A DNA stretch of 64,000 nucleotides from Letharia columbiana (taxonomy: Eukaryota > Ascomycota > Lecanoromycetes > Lecanorales > Parmeliaceae). The notes under the pieces were generated by a model. It made no database searches. It saw only the letters and a program-made list of their open reading frames with translations, and had not been told where the DNA came from. The translations under genes and the position numbers were made by a program. Each line of letters starts with the position of its first letter. Position 1 is the first letter of the stretch. Location of the stretch: the NCBI RefSeq assembly GCF_014066305.1, contig NW_023501079.1, forward strand, positions 124,001 to 188,000. The letters run 5' to 3'. Shown here piece by piece: positions 38,156-47,755 of the stretch.

Positions 38156-38815
38156 TGTTCGCGCAAGGGCAAGGGGGAGAGGTTAAAGGTCGAGCATCGA
38201 TTAATTCAGCCGGGCCTTGTCTATTTTGGAGGCTGACAAGATTAACATTTTGTGAGGGCATGACAGCAGATTGAATACGCACTATTACTCTATTTTCCAG
38301 TGGACCTGAGAATAGTAATAAGTAGGTAGAATACGATATGGCAAAGCCACGGGTCAACACTTGCAAAGATGAAACAAGCAATTACTTGCGGTATGCAAGC
38401 CATAATGGGGCTGTGTATTTACATACTGCACATAGGTAGTGAGCCTTTCATTTCCCAGCTTACAACCGAATGAGCATATATAAAGGCCCTTGACTAACCA
38501 TGAGCATCTGTCTACTGAATCGTACGCTTGAACTTCCCTAGTAAGGACTGCATTCGTGGTGTTTGAAAGAGAGCAGACTCCGGAAAATGCTTCACCATAC
38601 GCCTCACTGGAGTCGCCGTGAACATCTCTCCACATACAGAAACGGCTTTGGCATGCTATGAATATCTATTACTTGGTGCAAAGTACCTAAACAGAATCGT
38701 ATTTATACGAGTATGGCCTACCGACTACTGTGCTATGCGCCCGTACCCCCTCGTATCCTTTCCAGTCAACCCTAACGTTAACGTATCCAATGCTTACAGC
38801 CCCAAGAATAGGATT
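38156..38815. other. intergenic: promoter of disordered-protein gene and 3' flank of carboxypeptidase Y
   Basis: Both neighbours are transcribed leftward, so the left part should hold the promoter of the disordered-protein gene and the right part the 3' UTR of the peptidase. No gene is supported. Confidence 0.6.
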
Positions 38816-40555
38816 TTACATCCACTCACCGCTCAGCCAACGGTTGAAGAAGTCTAAGCTGGCCTCTGGCTGATCCAGAGGAACCATGTGGCCTCCAGCG
38901 TGAAGTCTCATGAATGTGAGATTACCGTTGTTCTTGACTTCGCCAATCTTTCGGCCGTCACCGCCGAGCTTCAAATCCTCGAGTGCCACTTTGTTGTAAG
39001 CCTCCTGCCCAGGCCATTCGAGAGCCTCAGTCCAAGCTTGGTTTCCAAGCCAGTTGCAAATAAAGTCCGCATCACCCTGGGCCAAGGGTTAGTATCCGCT
39101 GAACGCAATGTTATTTGCTATGTCAGGAACTTACGGCGTAAATCAGTATGGGCATCTTTTCAAGGATCCCTGGCACCAAGCGGTGAAAAGGCATCATCCA
39201 ATCACCAGCAAACAAAAAGTTACGGTTGACATCGAAATTGCAGCCGTCGTAGCTGTCAACCTCTGCGCCGAGTGCTTCCATAACCTCTGGCTTGTTGAGC
39301 CATTTGCTGATCCATCCAAGTTGACTGTAACAGAGCGATCCATCTTCGCATGGCACGCGGACATCGTATGGGTTCTGTCCTGTTCGCTGGTAGGGTCCGA
39401 TGATGGCGTTGTTGCAGTAGACAGCCGCGGGAACACATGACCAGACGCTCTCGCTGTTGTAGCAGCCTTCGATGAGTGACTGGCATCGAGGGAGCGAGTT
39501 GTCCATTCCCTGGCACTGGCTCTCTTCCACAACGGCTGGCCAGCCACCATCGCCGCAAGCCATAGGCCTGTAGTATTCGTATTGCGTGAGACCGTCGGTA
39601 AGACCATTACCGATCAGGATAGATTTGAGGTTAATGTTTCTCTTCTTGTGACTCATGATCTCGGATGTAAACACAGGAATGTAATGTCCAGCATACGACT
39701 CTCCGGCAATATGAAAGTCTTGATGGGCGTATTGGGGAAATTGCTTGAAGAAGAGGGTGAGCAAAGCGTATACATCCTTGCCAGCAGCGATGGTATCGCT
39801 GACTGAGCCTCCGCTGTACGAATAGCCTGTATTTACAGGCTGGTCGAGGAAGATTACGGAAGCGTTCGAGTTCCACGAATATGGGTTGTGGACAATGTTC
39901 AGCTTATCGTCAATGGAGGCCGGACCGAGCTCGAGGAAGAGACCCGTCAATGAACTGCATCCTGGTCCTCCGTTGAGCCATAGAACCACGGGATCGTTCT
40001 CAGGATCGTTTCGAGATTCAAAGAACCCTAGGTCGAGCCATCAGAAAGACCAACGACATGGGGGAAACAAGCTTCTGGGAACATACAATAGAACAGATGC
40101 TTGTCGTTGTCGTTGTCATCAAGATAACCGCTGTACTGCTTCACTTTCGGATCCACTCCAAGTAAGCCCGGGTCAACACCTTTGGCTCTCAAGTCATAAG
40201 CACTGAGCTTTCCATCGATTTCCCTCTCTTGCTCGCCGTTCTCGTTCTCAATCCATACGCTCTGGACATCGGCGCCGCGAATAATGTGATCCCAGTGGCT
40301 GTCTGGTCGGCGATCGTGCTTCTTGGGAGTGGAAATGAAGCTGGCTTCGTCCATAGCTCCCGGAAACATCATGGCAACCTCATCCCAAACGGCTCGGGTT
40401 TCTTTGTTGAGGTACTTCAAGGAGTTTTTGAGATCCTTGAGGGGTTTTGTCCAGGCATCTTGTAGCTGTTGTGGCGCTTGGTCTTGAAGAGGAACTTGCT
40501 GCCGTATTGACGCAGCACATGCTCCCACGAGGAAAGACGAGACAAAGAATTTCAT
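38816..40555 (-). CDS. cpyA: vacuolar serine carboxypeptidase (carboxypeptidase Y)
   Basis: Predicted 540-residue S10 peptidase that removes C-terminal residues in the vacuole. Exons on the minus strand are 40,555-40,087, 40,027-39,135 and 39,076-38,816; introns are 59 and 58 nt, the second with a TACTAACC branch site. The N-terminus has a short signal peptide ([16 protein letters not shown]) and a propeptide of about 120 residues. The join at intron 1 gives [16 protein letters not shown] ahead of [10 protein letters not shown]. The triad residues are Ser267 (GESYAGHY), Asp in GDADF at about 456-458, and His517 ([11 protein letters not shown]). Order and length match carboxypeptidase Y homolog A of other Pezizomycotina. 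The stop follows GEWM; a GTGAGT donor-like string overlaps these last codons, but family proteins end at the same place, so I keep this stop. Confidence 0.95.
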
Positions 40556-41239
40556 ATTGAGGAAGAGACGTTAGCTGTTAGACAGCAGTAGAATTTGTAT
40601 GAAGTGAATTCAGATCGATAAATAATGGTCATAAGTGTCTGGTAAAGAGAGATTACGCTTTTGGAGCTGCCTGGCAACGATCAAGGCTTGGCAGGGTCTC
40701 ACTTGCATGACGACATAAGTATGCTCGATATGTGACTTGAGCACGAGACGTTTTCTCACCATCCGAATTTTGCCAAGCTAGAAATTTACTCGCTATGTAC
40801 CATATGTAAGCCTCGAAATGGTGATATCCAATCCTTTTCAGCTAATCCGAGACAATGATCCAATACCGATATTCCATTCCTGGTCAGGAGTCAGGACATC
40901 CTTGGAGCCACAGTCACAAGTTTTCTCCAAATATTACGCTACGTGTTTCGAATGCCAACAGGTTTCACTACAACTAGATCTTCAAACAAACGGTCTAGTT
41001 ATTGAATGAATAGCTTCCGTCAGTTGAGCGATGTACCATTATTGACAACCCCGTGACGTGATCAATGGCAGCATTGATGTGCTCGAGTTGTGCCCTCGAG
41101 ATATTCCAGGTACATAGCTCACAGCAGACGAATTCCAAATGATTGTCATCCTCATGATCTGATCAAGTCACTGAGCTCATTGCCCAGCATATCAGCCCTT
41201 AAGGTCGCCCTTTGACAATACACCGAGCAGCATTCATGC
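40556..41239. promoter_or_regulatory. 5' flank of carboxypeptidase Y
   Basis: About 680 bp between the peptidase start and the con-6-like remnant. It should hold the peptidase promoter. No TATA box or recognisable operator is evident, and no gene is supported. Confidence 0.5.
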
Positions 41240-41660
41240 TCACTGATCCATCTGCTTGAGACGGTCTGTGGCATATTCCTGAGATACATCGGGATTCTTG
41301 GTGGTACTGAAGTAATATCAGCTGTGTCAACCTTTTAGGGGTATGCAGCTCACGCTTTGAACCACCGAGCATTGTTCTGAGGGTTTCACCTGTTATTGAT
41401 GTTGCTTTCAATTTCGCCTTCTCTGTATTTCTGGGGGACAACCTCCTTGGGCTGCTTTCTGAACTTTACAGCGACGTCTTAACAGCACGTCAGTATGGAT
41501 GAATGATCCAGTGAGCCGTGTTTTATACAGGGATTGTTGAAGTTAGCCTTGTGGCCGCCGATGACATTGCCTGGGCTCGACCTCGTGGCTGGGGTCTGTA
41601 TCTTCGGCTTGGGGGGTCGAAATGGGTTGTATAGTAAGTTTGGTTGGTCGTCAATTGGAA
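41240..41660 (-). pseudogene. con-6: con-6-like conidiation protein remnant
   Basis: On the minus strand GNVIGGHKANFNNP (41,527-41,568) is the repeat signature of the Con-6 family. After a possible intron (donor GTATAA, acceptor TTAAG) the frame reads on through KQPKEVVPQKYREGEIE to an in-frame TGA. The same frame then resumes as NPQNNARWFKA. A 47-nt intron (41,307-41,353, GTGAGC...TTCAG) joins this to TTKNPDVSQEYATDRLKQMD and a stop at 41,240. Con-6 proteins are small and carry two such GG-KA-NP repeats; both are here, but the first is altered after NNP. No ATG in a good context is visible upstream of 41,660. The in-frame stop and missing start point to a decaying gene; a small alternative intron around the stop could rescue part of it. 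Confidence 0.6.
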
Positions 41661-42940
41661 CCTAGATGGAAGGAGACGGTGTAGATGGGTTCCAAAGTTC
41701 CCAAGGTCAAGTTTGACCCCTGACCGTTATAACGATATCACATTTTCTGTTTTGCTGCTTAAGAGGCAGGTGGCTGAGCAACACGGACCCGTCTGGTTGG
41801 CATTGGACACGTCTGAGTAACTGAGGCAAGGGACTTCTGCGAACGACTCTCGACCATCATGAGATCACTAAGTTAACCTTGGCCAAACAACAAGAGTGTG
41901 GGAGCAAATTTCCAAGACCTCATACTCCGGACAAAAGCTCAGTCCAATCTCATGACTAGGCCTTGTCCGCTTCGTAGAGTCCACTTTGGGCACTCAAAGA
42001 GGGTTCTGCGGTCTTGTACTCGGATGCGATGGAGCTTTGCCAAAACTCGAGCGACCCCCCCCCCCCCCCCCCCTTCCCCCCAAACTTTTCCTATCGCCAG
42101 CAAACACTCTGAAGAACAAAGATCCCCTTCTGCAATGCGTGTCGCCTACAGACACCTACTCTACACCTAGCAAAGATGGACGTTAATAACCCCCGGGATT
42201 CAAATATTTGCAATGAAGGAATTGGACGACCTTGTGCACGATAGGGATCTGTCAGTTGAGGATCGCGCTCTAAAGAGGGCTCTGAACTTCTGTGCTGCAC
42301 ACAGCCGGACGGGAAATATGAACTACAGGCCCGACGGTCTGACAGGTTTGGAGAGGATCTGATCGGCGGTGGAGACGGTGAAGAGCCAAGATTTCAAGAT
42401 CGGTATTGAAATGAGCTACAAGATTGAGAGAGGGAGGCGAAAGAGGCAGCGAAAGGACGAGGGAAGAGGAAGGAGAAGGATTTGCTGGTTCTCGTAACGG
42501 ACCTATCTGAGAATGAGGACTCCGAGGCCATGTCTACAACAAGCGAGAATGAGGACGAAGAGGACGAGTCTCCAAGCCAAGGAGATGACGAACCTGGACC
42601 AGCGTCATGTAATGGCAGGAAGTCCAATATTTCATTGCTGCTTCTAGATCCGGCCGGGGGGGGGGGTAAAATCCCATCTCCTTCGTGGCCAGATAGCGTC
42701 TGAGAGATTGATCGGACATCGTCATCAGGTTGCAGCTGTCAACGTTCAATTTCGGCGGCAATTATTGGAAATTTAGCGCTGTAAATGAGGAGAGCTCCAC
42801 ACCATCCTCTAAACAGCCTACATGTGAGATGAAGGTTGTCAATACAGTCGAGAGCCGAAAATTGATCTAAAATCCAAGATTCAGCTTTTGTTCTCGGCAG
42901 TAAATGCGGAAAACTTAGCGCCAAAATGTAAAGAGCTTCA
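41661..42940. other. degenerate intergenic sequence with homopolymer runs
   Basis: No supported gene. It contains a 19-base C run (42,055-42,073) and an 11-base G run (42,656-42,666). Between them is a 49-codon open frame at 42,213-42,362 (MKELDDLVHDRDLSVEDRAL), followed in another frame by an acidic stretch (about 42,484-42,560, SENEDSEAMSTTSENEDEED). These may be remains of one broken gene, which I do not recognise. A decayed direct repeat lies at about 42,767-42,803 and 42,908-42,946. Confidence 0.5.
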
Positions 42941-43766
42941 CACGCCGCGCCGCTCGCGTGTGCGGGATGCACTGTATGAAGAGGAATTTTGCAGACCGAG
43001 TTGAGGAAGGGAGAGACCGTTGCGATTGTAGGGGCCTTGGGCATTTAGGCTGCCAATTTGCAAAAGCGTTCGGACTAATGGTTGTAGGCAAATTGACGCG
43101 AGAGATGAAGGATTGGCATCGGCAAGAGATAGTGGAGCGGATGTTATAATAAATGCCAGACAAGAGAAAAGGAAGGTGATTGATGAAGTACTGAAGGTTA
43201 CTCACGGAATGGGCGCAGATGCTACCGTGAATGTTTCTGACAATGGTCAAGCAGCGGCGCTGGCCTGCGCTGTGACGAAGATGCAGTACGTACTTTCGGA
43301 GCTCATTCCTTTCTTGGGCCAAACATTGAGTCCTGAGACGTGTTTTGCTAGTCCGTACTCTTGAAATACGTTCCTTCAAATAAGTAATACTGACTGCGAA
43401 TCTGAAATCTAGTGGAACGATGGTTCAAATTGCTCAAGTAAATCCCCATCCGAAAATCGATTCTGGTATCCGTGGCCCTTGACATCTCTAAAGCCAACAG
43501 AAGCTTCCGTTTCCTTTAACGAGCTCGTTTTCCGTGACGTGAGAATTAAGGGTTCTCTTATCTGTAGCCGACTTGAAGCAGAGCGTATGCTCAAGATCTT
43601 TGCCGAGCACAATATCCCCGTCAAAACGAATCCGTACTTCGGTCTCAGGGAAATCCCAAAATTGGTTGAGCTCGCTCATAGCGGGAAGATGCAAGGGAAA
43701 GCCGTACTCATTGTTGATGAGGAGGAGATGAAAAGAATGAAGGAAGAGAAGACGGCTCTATCCTAA
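42941..43766 (+). pseudogene. zinc-type alcohol dehydrogenase pseudogene
   Basis: The second half of a GroES/NAD-binding alcohol dehydrogenase. It opens with APLACAGCTV followed by TGA where a Tyr codon is expected. It continues GETVAIVGA, then shifts frame to GLGHLGCQFAKAFGLMVVG, then shifts again to IDARDEGLASARDSGADVII. From there it is intact: NARQEK, VTHGMGADATVNVSDNGQAA, intron 43,286-43,412, HGTMVQIAQ, intron 43,438-43,493, PTEASVSFNELVFRDVRIKG, and a stop at 43,764-43,766. Both introns have GT-AG ends and restore the frame. The catalytic domain with the zinc ligands (the first ~150 residues) is missing upstream. Two frameshifts, a nonsense codon and loss of the N-terminus make it non-functional, although the 3' end is well kept, so decay is recent or the 3' part was kept by chance. 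Confidence 0.85.
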
Positions 43767-44314
43767 TCATGATAATACTTGAGTCACCAAGCTGTACTTA
43801 CCGGTTCAAGCTCCTAGAGACTTACAAACTGCAGCGCTCGTCAATATATCGGAGGGTACTTTATCCAAGCTAATGCCAGTCAGTCAAATGACTCTGTTGG
43901 AACCTAGCGATCACTTTGGACGTCCAGTCTGAAGGAGAAAAGTCTCTGGGCTCATAGCGGTCGCTGTAGCTGAGCTTTGCTTGGTCTCCAATACGTTTCG
44001 GCGCGTTCCAGCAGACGTACCCATTCAGTAGGTCTACCAGTAATAATGAAGCCAGTAAAAGCATGTGACCTCCAGGGAGTAATAATTGCTGCCGCCTCGA
44101 TTGACGCTGTATCAAAGCAGACGTGCACGCTGGCTTCCGATAGAGCGTGGAATACAGTATTTCAGATGATCAGGCTCATACATTCTAGCAATTTCGGAAG
44201 ACGATCTCTTCAGCGTGCATGGTGTCTTCGAATATGTACTGCTACGATCAATCAGCCTTATTTTAGCGTCTTCAAAACACTGTCCAATTCTTGGCGTTGG
44301 GTCCTGTCAGAAAT

Positions 44315-44400
44315 AAAAAAACCGCTACATCATTGTACCAGCGCCAATAAGAATCGAACCTATTACGAATTAAGTACCCTCTAACCTCTGTCGCGCAGTG
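44315..44400 (-). pseudogene. tRNA-like remnant with Pol III-type terminator
   Basis: On the minus strand there is a T-arm-like ATAGG-TTCGATT-CTTAT (5-bp stem and 7-base loop, 44,346-44,363), followed by TGGCGCT as an acceptor 3' strand. A seven-T run follows shortly after (complement of 44,315-44,321). Upstream, AGAGGTTAGAGGG resembles a D-arm and CTTAATTCGTAA half an anticodon arm, but the 3' half of that arm, the variable region and a matching acceptor 5' strand are lacking. It appears to be a tRNA gene with an internal deletion. Confidence 0.4.
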
Positions 44401-44650
44401 CATCGATTTAACCGTAAGTCGGACTATGAAGATTTCTGCGTTTGAATTAGTCTCTCTATCGTTGCGATCTCAATGCCGCTAAAATATCAAAAATCAGTAC
44501 AAGAACAATTAATATAGATTTACAAGTACTCTGTACACTCTCTCCGGACCCTGGAATTTGAGCGAGGCGGATCACGTGTCAGAACTCTATGCCAAGATTC
44601 TGCCAGGATTTTGAATACACTTTTTGCATGGGATTATTAGCAAAGCGTGT

Positions 44651-44658
44651 TTCTAGAA
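44651..44658. promoter_or_regulatory. heat-shock element upstream of HSP104
   Basis: TTCTAGAA is a perfect head-to-head pair of heat-shock units (nTTCnnGAAn), with a further GGAAA nine bases on. It lies 290 bp before the HSP104 start, where Hsf1 would be expected to act on this class of gene. Binding itself is inferred. Confidence 0.65.
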
Positions 44659-44947
44659 CCTACTGGAAAGCTCCTCGCTCCCACCCGACAGGTGCATCGA
44701 CAGACAGCCCACGAGCTCAAGTAAAAGACTTGACTTTATAACTGACGACTTAATACTAATTCTTCGACCTTGAAAACACTTCATGTCATCTTGTTCCAAG
44801 TCCATTTTCATACACATCACAACGTTCGGGGGCCGAAAGAGCATCCACAAACACGCTTCGAACTCCACGAGCTACACAACGCGGATTGGGCTAGGCCCCA
44901 TATCAATCTCCTAGTCATTCCACTCCAATCTACCTATAATCGTCACG

Positions 44948-47755
44948 ATGGCATCGGGCATGAATTTCACAGACCGAGCTCAGAAGGCCCTCGCCGATGC
45001 CCATGAACTCGCCCAACAATACTCTCACTCCCAGATCCTGCCTCTTCACCTCGCTGTTTCCCTCCTTGACCCGCCAATCGACGAATCTAAAGACCAGCAG
45101 CAAGCCATGAACGCATCACATACATCAGGCTCATCACCACTCTTCCGCCAAGTCGTTGACCGTGCCCACGGAGATCCCCAAGCGCTTGATCGAGCAATGA
45201 AGAAAGCTCTTGTCAGGTTACCGAGTCAGGATCCGCCACCAGAGCACGTGTCAATATCTCCTCAATTCTCAAAGGTTTTGCGGAACGCGAGTGAATTGTC
45301 GAAGACCCAAAAGGATAGCTACATTGCAATTGACCACCTTATTCAATCCCTTTCGCAGGACTCTTCTATTGAACGATGTCTAGCAGACGCCAATGTCCCC
45401 AACACTAAGCTCATAGACTCTGCCATACTGCAGATCCGCGGGACGAAAAGAGTGGACTCAAAAACGGCGGATGCAGAACAGGAAAATGAGAATCTCAAGA
45501 AGTTCACCATAGACATGACTTCGTTGGCCAGGGAGGGTAAGATTGACCCAGTCATTGGTCGAGAGGAGGAAATCAGGCGAGTCATAAGGATACTGTCACG
45601 AAGGACGAAGAACAACCCTGTCTTGATTGGTGAGCCTGGTGTTGGAAAAACGACTGTCGTCGAAGGTCTGGCCTCGAGGATAGTCAATGCAGATGTACCA
45701 GCAAATCTGGCGGCCTGCAAGCTGCTCTCTCTTGACGTCGGATCATTGGTCGCGGGAAGCAAATACCGGGGAGAATTTGAAGAAAGAATGAAAGGCGTCC
45801 TGAAGGAGATAGAGGACTCAAAGGAGATGATAGTTCTCTTCGTTGATGAAATCCATCTATTGATGGGCGCCGGTTCGAGTGGAGAAGGCGGTATGGACGC
45901 GGCCAATCTGTTGAAACCCATGCTTGCAAGGGGTCAATTACACTGCATTGGCGCAACCACGCTTGCCGAATATCGGAAATACATTGAAAAGGACCAGGCG
46001 TTCGAGCGTAGATTTCAGCAGGTTTTGGTCAAAGAGCCGACGATACCAGAGACGATCTCAATTCTCCGCGGCCTAAAAGAAAAGTATGAAGTTCACCACG
46101 GTGTCAACATCCTTGACGGGGCTATTGTGGCAGCAGCTACCCTTGCCGCTCGATACCTGACTGCCCGAAGACTACCCGACTCAGCTGTTGACCTGATTGA
46201 CGAAGCGGCAGCGGCTGTTAGAGTTACTCGGGAATCGCAACCAGAGGCCCTCGACACTATGGAGCGTAAATTACGGCAGTTACAGATTGAAATACATGCT
46301 CTCGAGCGTGAAAAGGACGAAGCTGCTCGTTCTCGTCTTTTACAAGCACAGTCGGAAGCGGCAAACGTTGAAGAGGATCTCAAGCCCATGCGTGAGAAAT
46401 ACGAAACTGAAAAGCAGCGTAGCAAAGACATTCAAGAAGCAAAGATCAAATACGATCAGTTGAAAGTCAAGCAAGAAGAAGCCGAGCGGAACAAAGACCT
46501 ACAGACCGCTTCGGACCTCCTCTACTATGCTATGCCCGACACCAAAGCTCGTATTGAGCAACTCGAAGCCGACCGTGCCCGTGCGGATGCTGAGCTTTAC
46601 AAACGCCGCGGGTCTGAGGGTGTTGAGGAAGCTATGCTCACAGATTCAGTGGGGCCTGATCAAATCAATGAGATTGTGGCTCGCTGGACAGGAATACCAG
46701 TGACACGCCTTCGAACTTCGGAGAAGGATAAGCTTCTCCAAATGGAGAAGCACCTGGGCAAGGTAGTCGTGGGTCAGAAGGAAGCTGTCACGTCTGTATC
46801 GAACGCCATCCGTCTCCAGCGCTCCGGTCTTAGTAATCCCAATCAGCCACCCTCATTCCTCTTCTGTGGCCCGTCTGGTACAGGAAAGACGCTGCTCACG
46901 AAAGCTCTTGCGGAGTTTCTCTTTGACGACCCGAAATCCATGATCCGCTTCGACATGTCCGAGTATCAAGAGAGACATTCGCTCTCTCGAATGATCGGTG
47001 CACCTCCAGGCTATGTAGGCCATGATGCGGGAGGACAGCTTACGGAAGCCCTTCGCCGAAGGCCCTTCTCAATCCTCCTCTTTGACGAGGTGGAAAAAGC
47101 CGCGAAGGAGGTCCTCACTGTTATGTTGCAGCTCATGGACGACGGCCGTATAACGGACGGGCAGGGTCGCATCGTTGACGCTCGCAACTGTATCGTTGTC
47201 ATGACGTCCAATCTTGGTGCCGAATACCTTGCTCGTCAGAATGCCCCTGACGGCAAAATTGATGCTACGACGCGCGAGATGGTCATGACTTCATTGCGAA
47301 ATTACTTCTTACCGGAGTTCCTAAACCGCATATCCAGCATCGTCATTTTCAACCGCTTGACAAGGAAGGAGATCCGGAAGATCGTCGATGTGCGGTTGGT
47401 AGAGATACAGAAACGCCTTGTCCAAAATGACCGCAAAGTCACAATTTGGTGCTCAGACGAAGTGAAAGACTATCTTGGTTCCGCCGGGTACTCTCCAGCG
47501 TACGGCGCACGCCCTCTTGCTCGACTTATTGAGAAAGAGGTGCTGAACCGCATGGCAGTACTGATTCTCAGAGGTGGAATTCAAGATGGCGAAACTGCTC
47601 GGGTGGACATGGAGGATGGACGAGTCACTGTCCTTCCCAATCACGGCGACAGTGAAGACGAGGACGAGGACGCAATGGTTGACGGAGACGAAGCGGAGGA
47701 TGACGCGGTGGAGATGCTTCAGGACGGGACTGGGGACATGGATCTTTACGAGTGA
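44948..47755 (+). CDS. HSP104: Hsp104/ClpB-type protein disaggregase
   Basis: Intronless 935-residue AAA+ chaperone (Hsp98 in Neurospora) that pulls proteins out of aggregates together with Hsp70. Domains in order: Clp-N repeat domain (1-150); first nucleotide-binding domain with Walker A GEPGVGKTT (about 228), pore loop KYRGEF and Walker B LFVDEIH (about 297); coiled-coil middle domain (about 415-535); second nucleotide-binding domain with Walker A GPSGTGKT (about 641), pore-loop GAPPGYVG and Walker B LLFDEVEKA (about 709); then a C-terminal domain with GARPLARLIEK. The end is a strongly acidic tail (SEDEDEDAMVDGDEAEDD). No mitochondrial presequence is evident, so it is the cytosolic/nuclear form. 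Lack of introns suits rapid heat induction, and a heat-shock element lies upstream. The start is the first in-frame ATG, in the context TCACGATGG. Confidence 0.97.
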   Translation: MASGMNFTDRAQKALADAHELAQQYSHSQILPLHLAVSLLDPPIDESKDQQQAMNASHTSGSSPLFRQVVDRAHGDPQALDRAMKKALVRLPSQDPPPEHVSISPQFSKVLRNASELSKTQKDSYIAIDHLIQSLSQDSSIERCLADANVPNTKLIDSAILQIRGTKRVDSKTADAEQENENLKKFTIDMTSLAREGKIDPVIGREEEIRRVIRILSRRTKNNPVLIGEPGVGKTTVVEGLASRIVNADVPANLAACKLLSLDVGSLVAGSKYRGEFEERMKGVLKEIEDSKEMIVLFVDEIHLLMGAGSSGEGGMDAANLLKPMLARGQLHCIGATTLAEYRKYIEKDQAFERRFQQVLVKEPTIPETISILRGLKEKYEVHHGVNILDGAIVAAATLAARYLTARRLPDSAVDLIDEAAAAVRVTRESQPEALDTMERKLRQLQIEIHALEREKDEAARSRLLQAQSEAANVEEDLKPMREKYETEKQRSKDIQEAKIKYDQLKVKQEEAERNKDLQTASDLLYYAMPDTKARIEQLEADRARADAELYKRRGSEGVEEAMLTDSVGPDQINEIVARWTGIPVTRLRTSEKDKLLQMEKHLGKVVVGQKEAVTSVSNAIRLQRSGLSNPNQPPSFLFCGPSGTGKTLLTKALAEFLFDDPKSMIRFDMSEYQERHSLSRMIGAPPGYVGHDAGGQLTEALRRRPFSILLFDEVEKAAKEVLTVMLQLMDDGRITDGQGRIVDARNCIVVMTSNLGAEYLARQNAPDGKIDATTREMVMTSLRNYFLPEFLNRISSIVIFNRLTRKEIRKIVDVRLVEIQKRLVQNDRKVTIWCSDEVKDYLGSAGYSPAYGARPLARLIEKEVLNRMAVLILRGGIQDGETARVDMEDGRVTVLPNHGDSEDEDEDAMVDGDEAEDDAVEMLQDGTGDMDLYE

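Larger units (their letters stand above)
43767..44947. promoter_or_regulatory. 5' flank of HSP104
   Basis: About 1.2 kb between the dehydrogenase remnant and the disaggregase start. It contains the tRNA-like remnant (44,340-44,400) and a heat-shock element (44,651-44,658). No gene is supported. The last 150 bp before the ATG are AC/CT-rich, as in fungal 5' leaders. Confidence 0.55.

Noticed and set aside
38800..38860. Extra 3' intron in carboxypeptidase Y suggested by GTGAGT near the stop
   Set aside because: Family members end at the same place (FFNRWL-GEW), so the stop at 38,816-38,818 is sufficient.
41339..41441. Minus-strand small protein in the frame beginning MSPRNTEKAKLKATSITG
   Set aside because: This frame is offset from the Con-6 signature frame; the Con-6 reading explains the region better.
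45343..45921. 192-codon open frame on the minus strand inside HSP104
   Set aside because: Shadow of the strongly biased coding sequence on the + strand.
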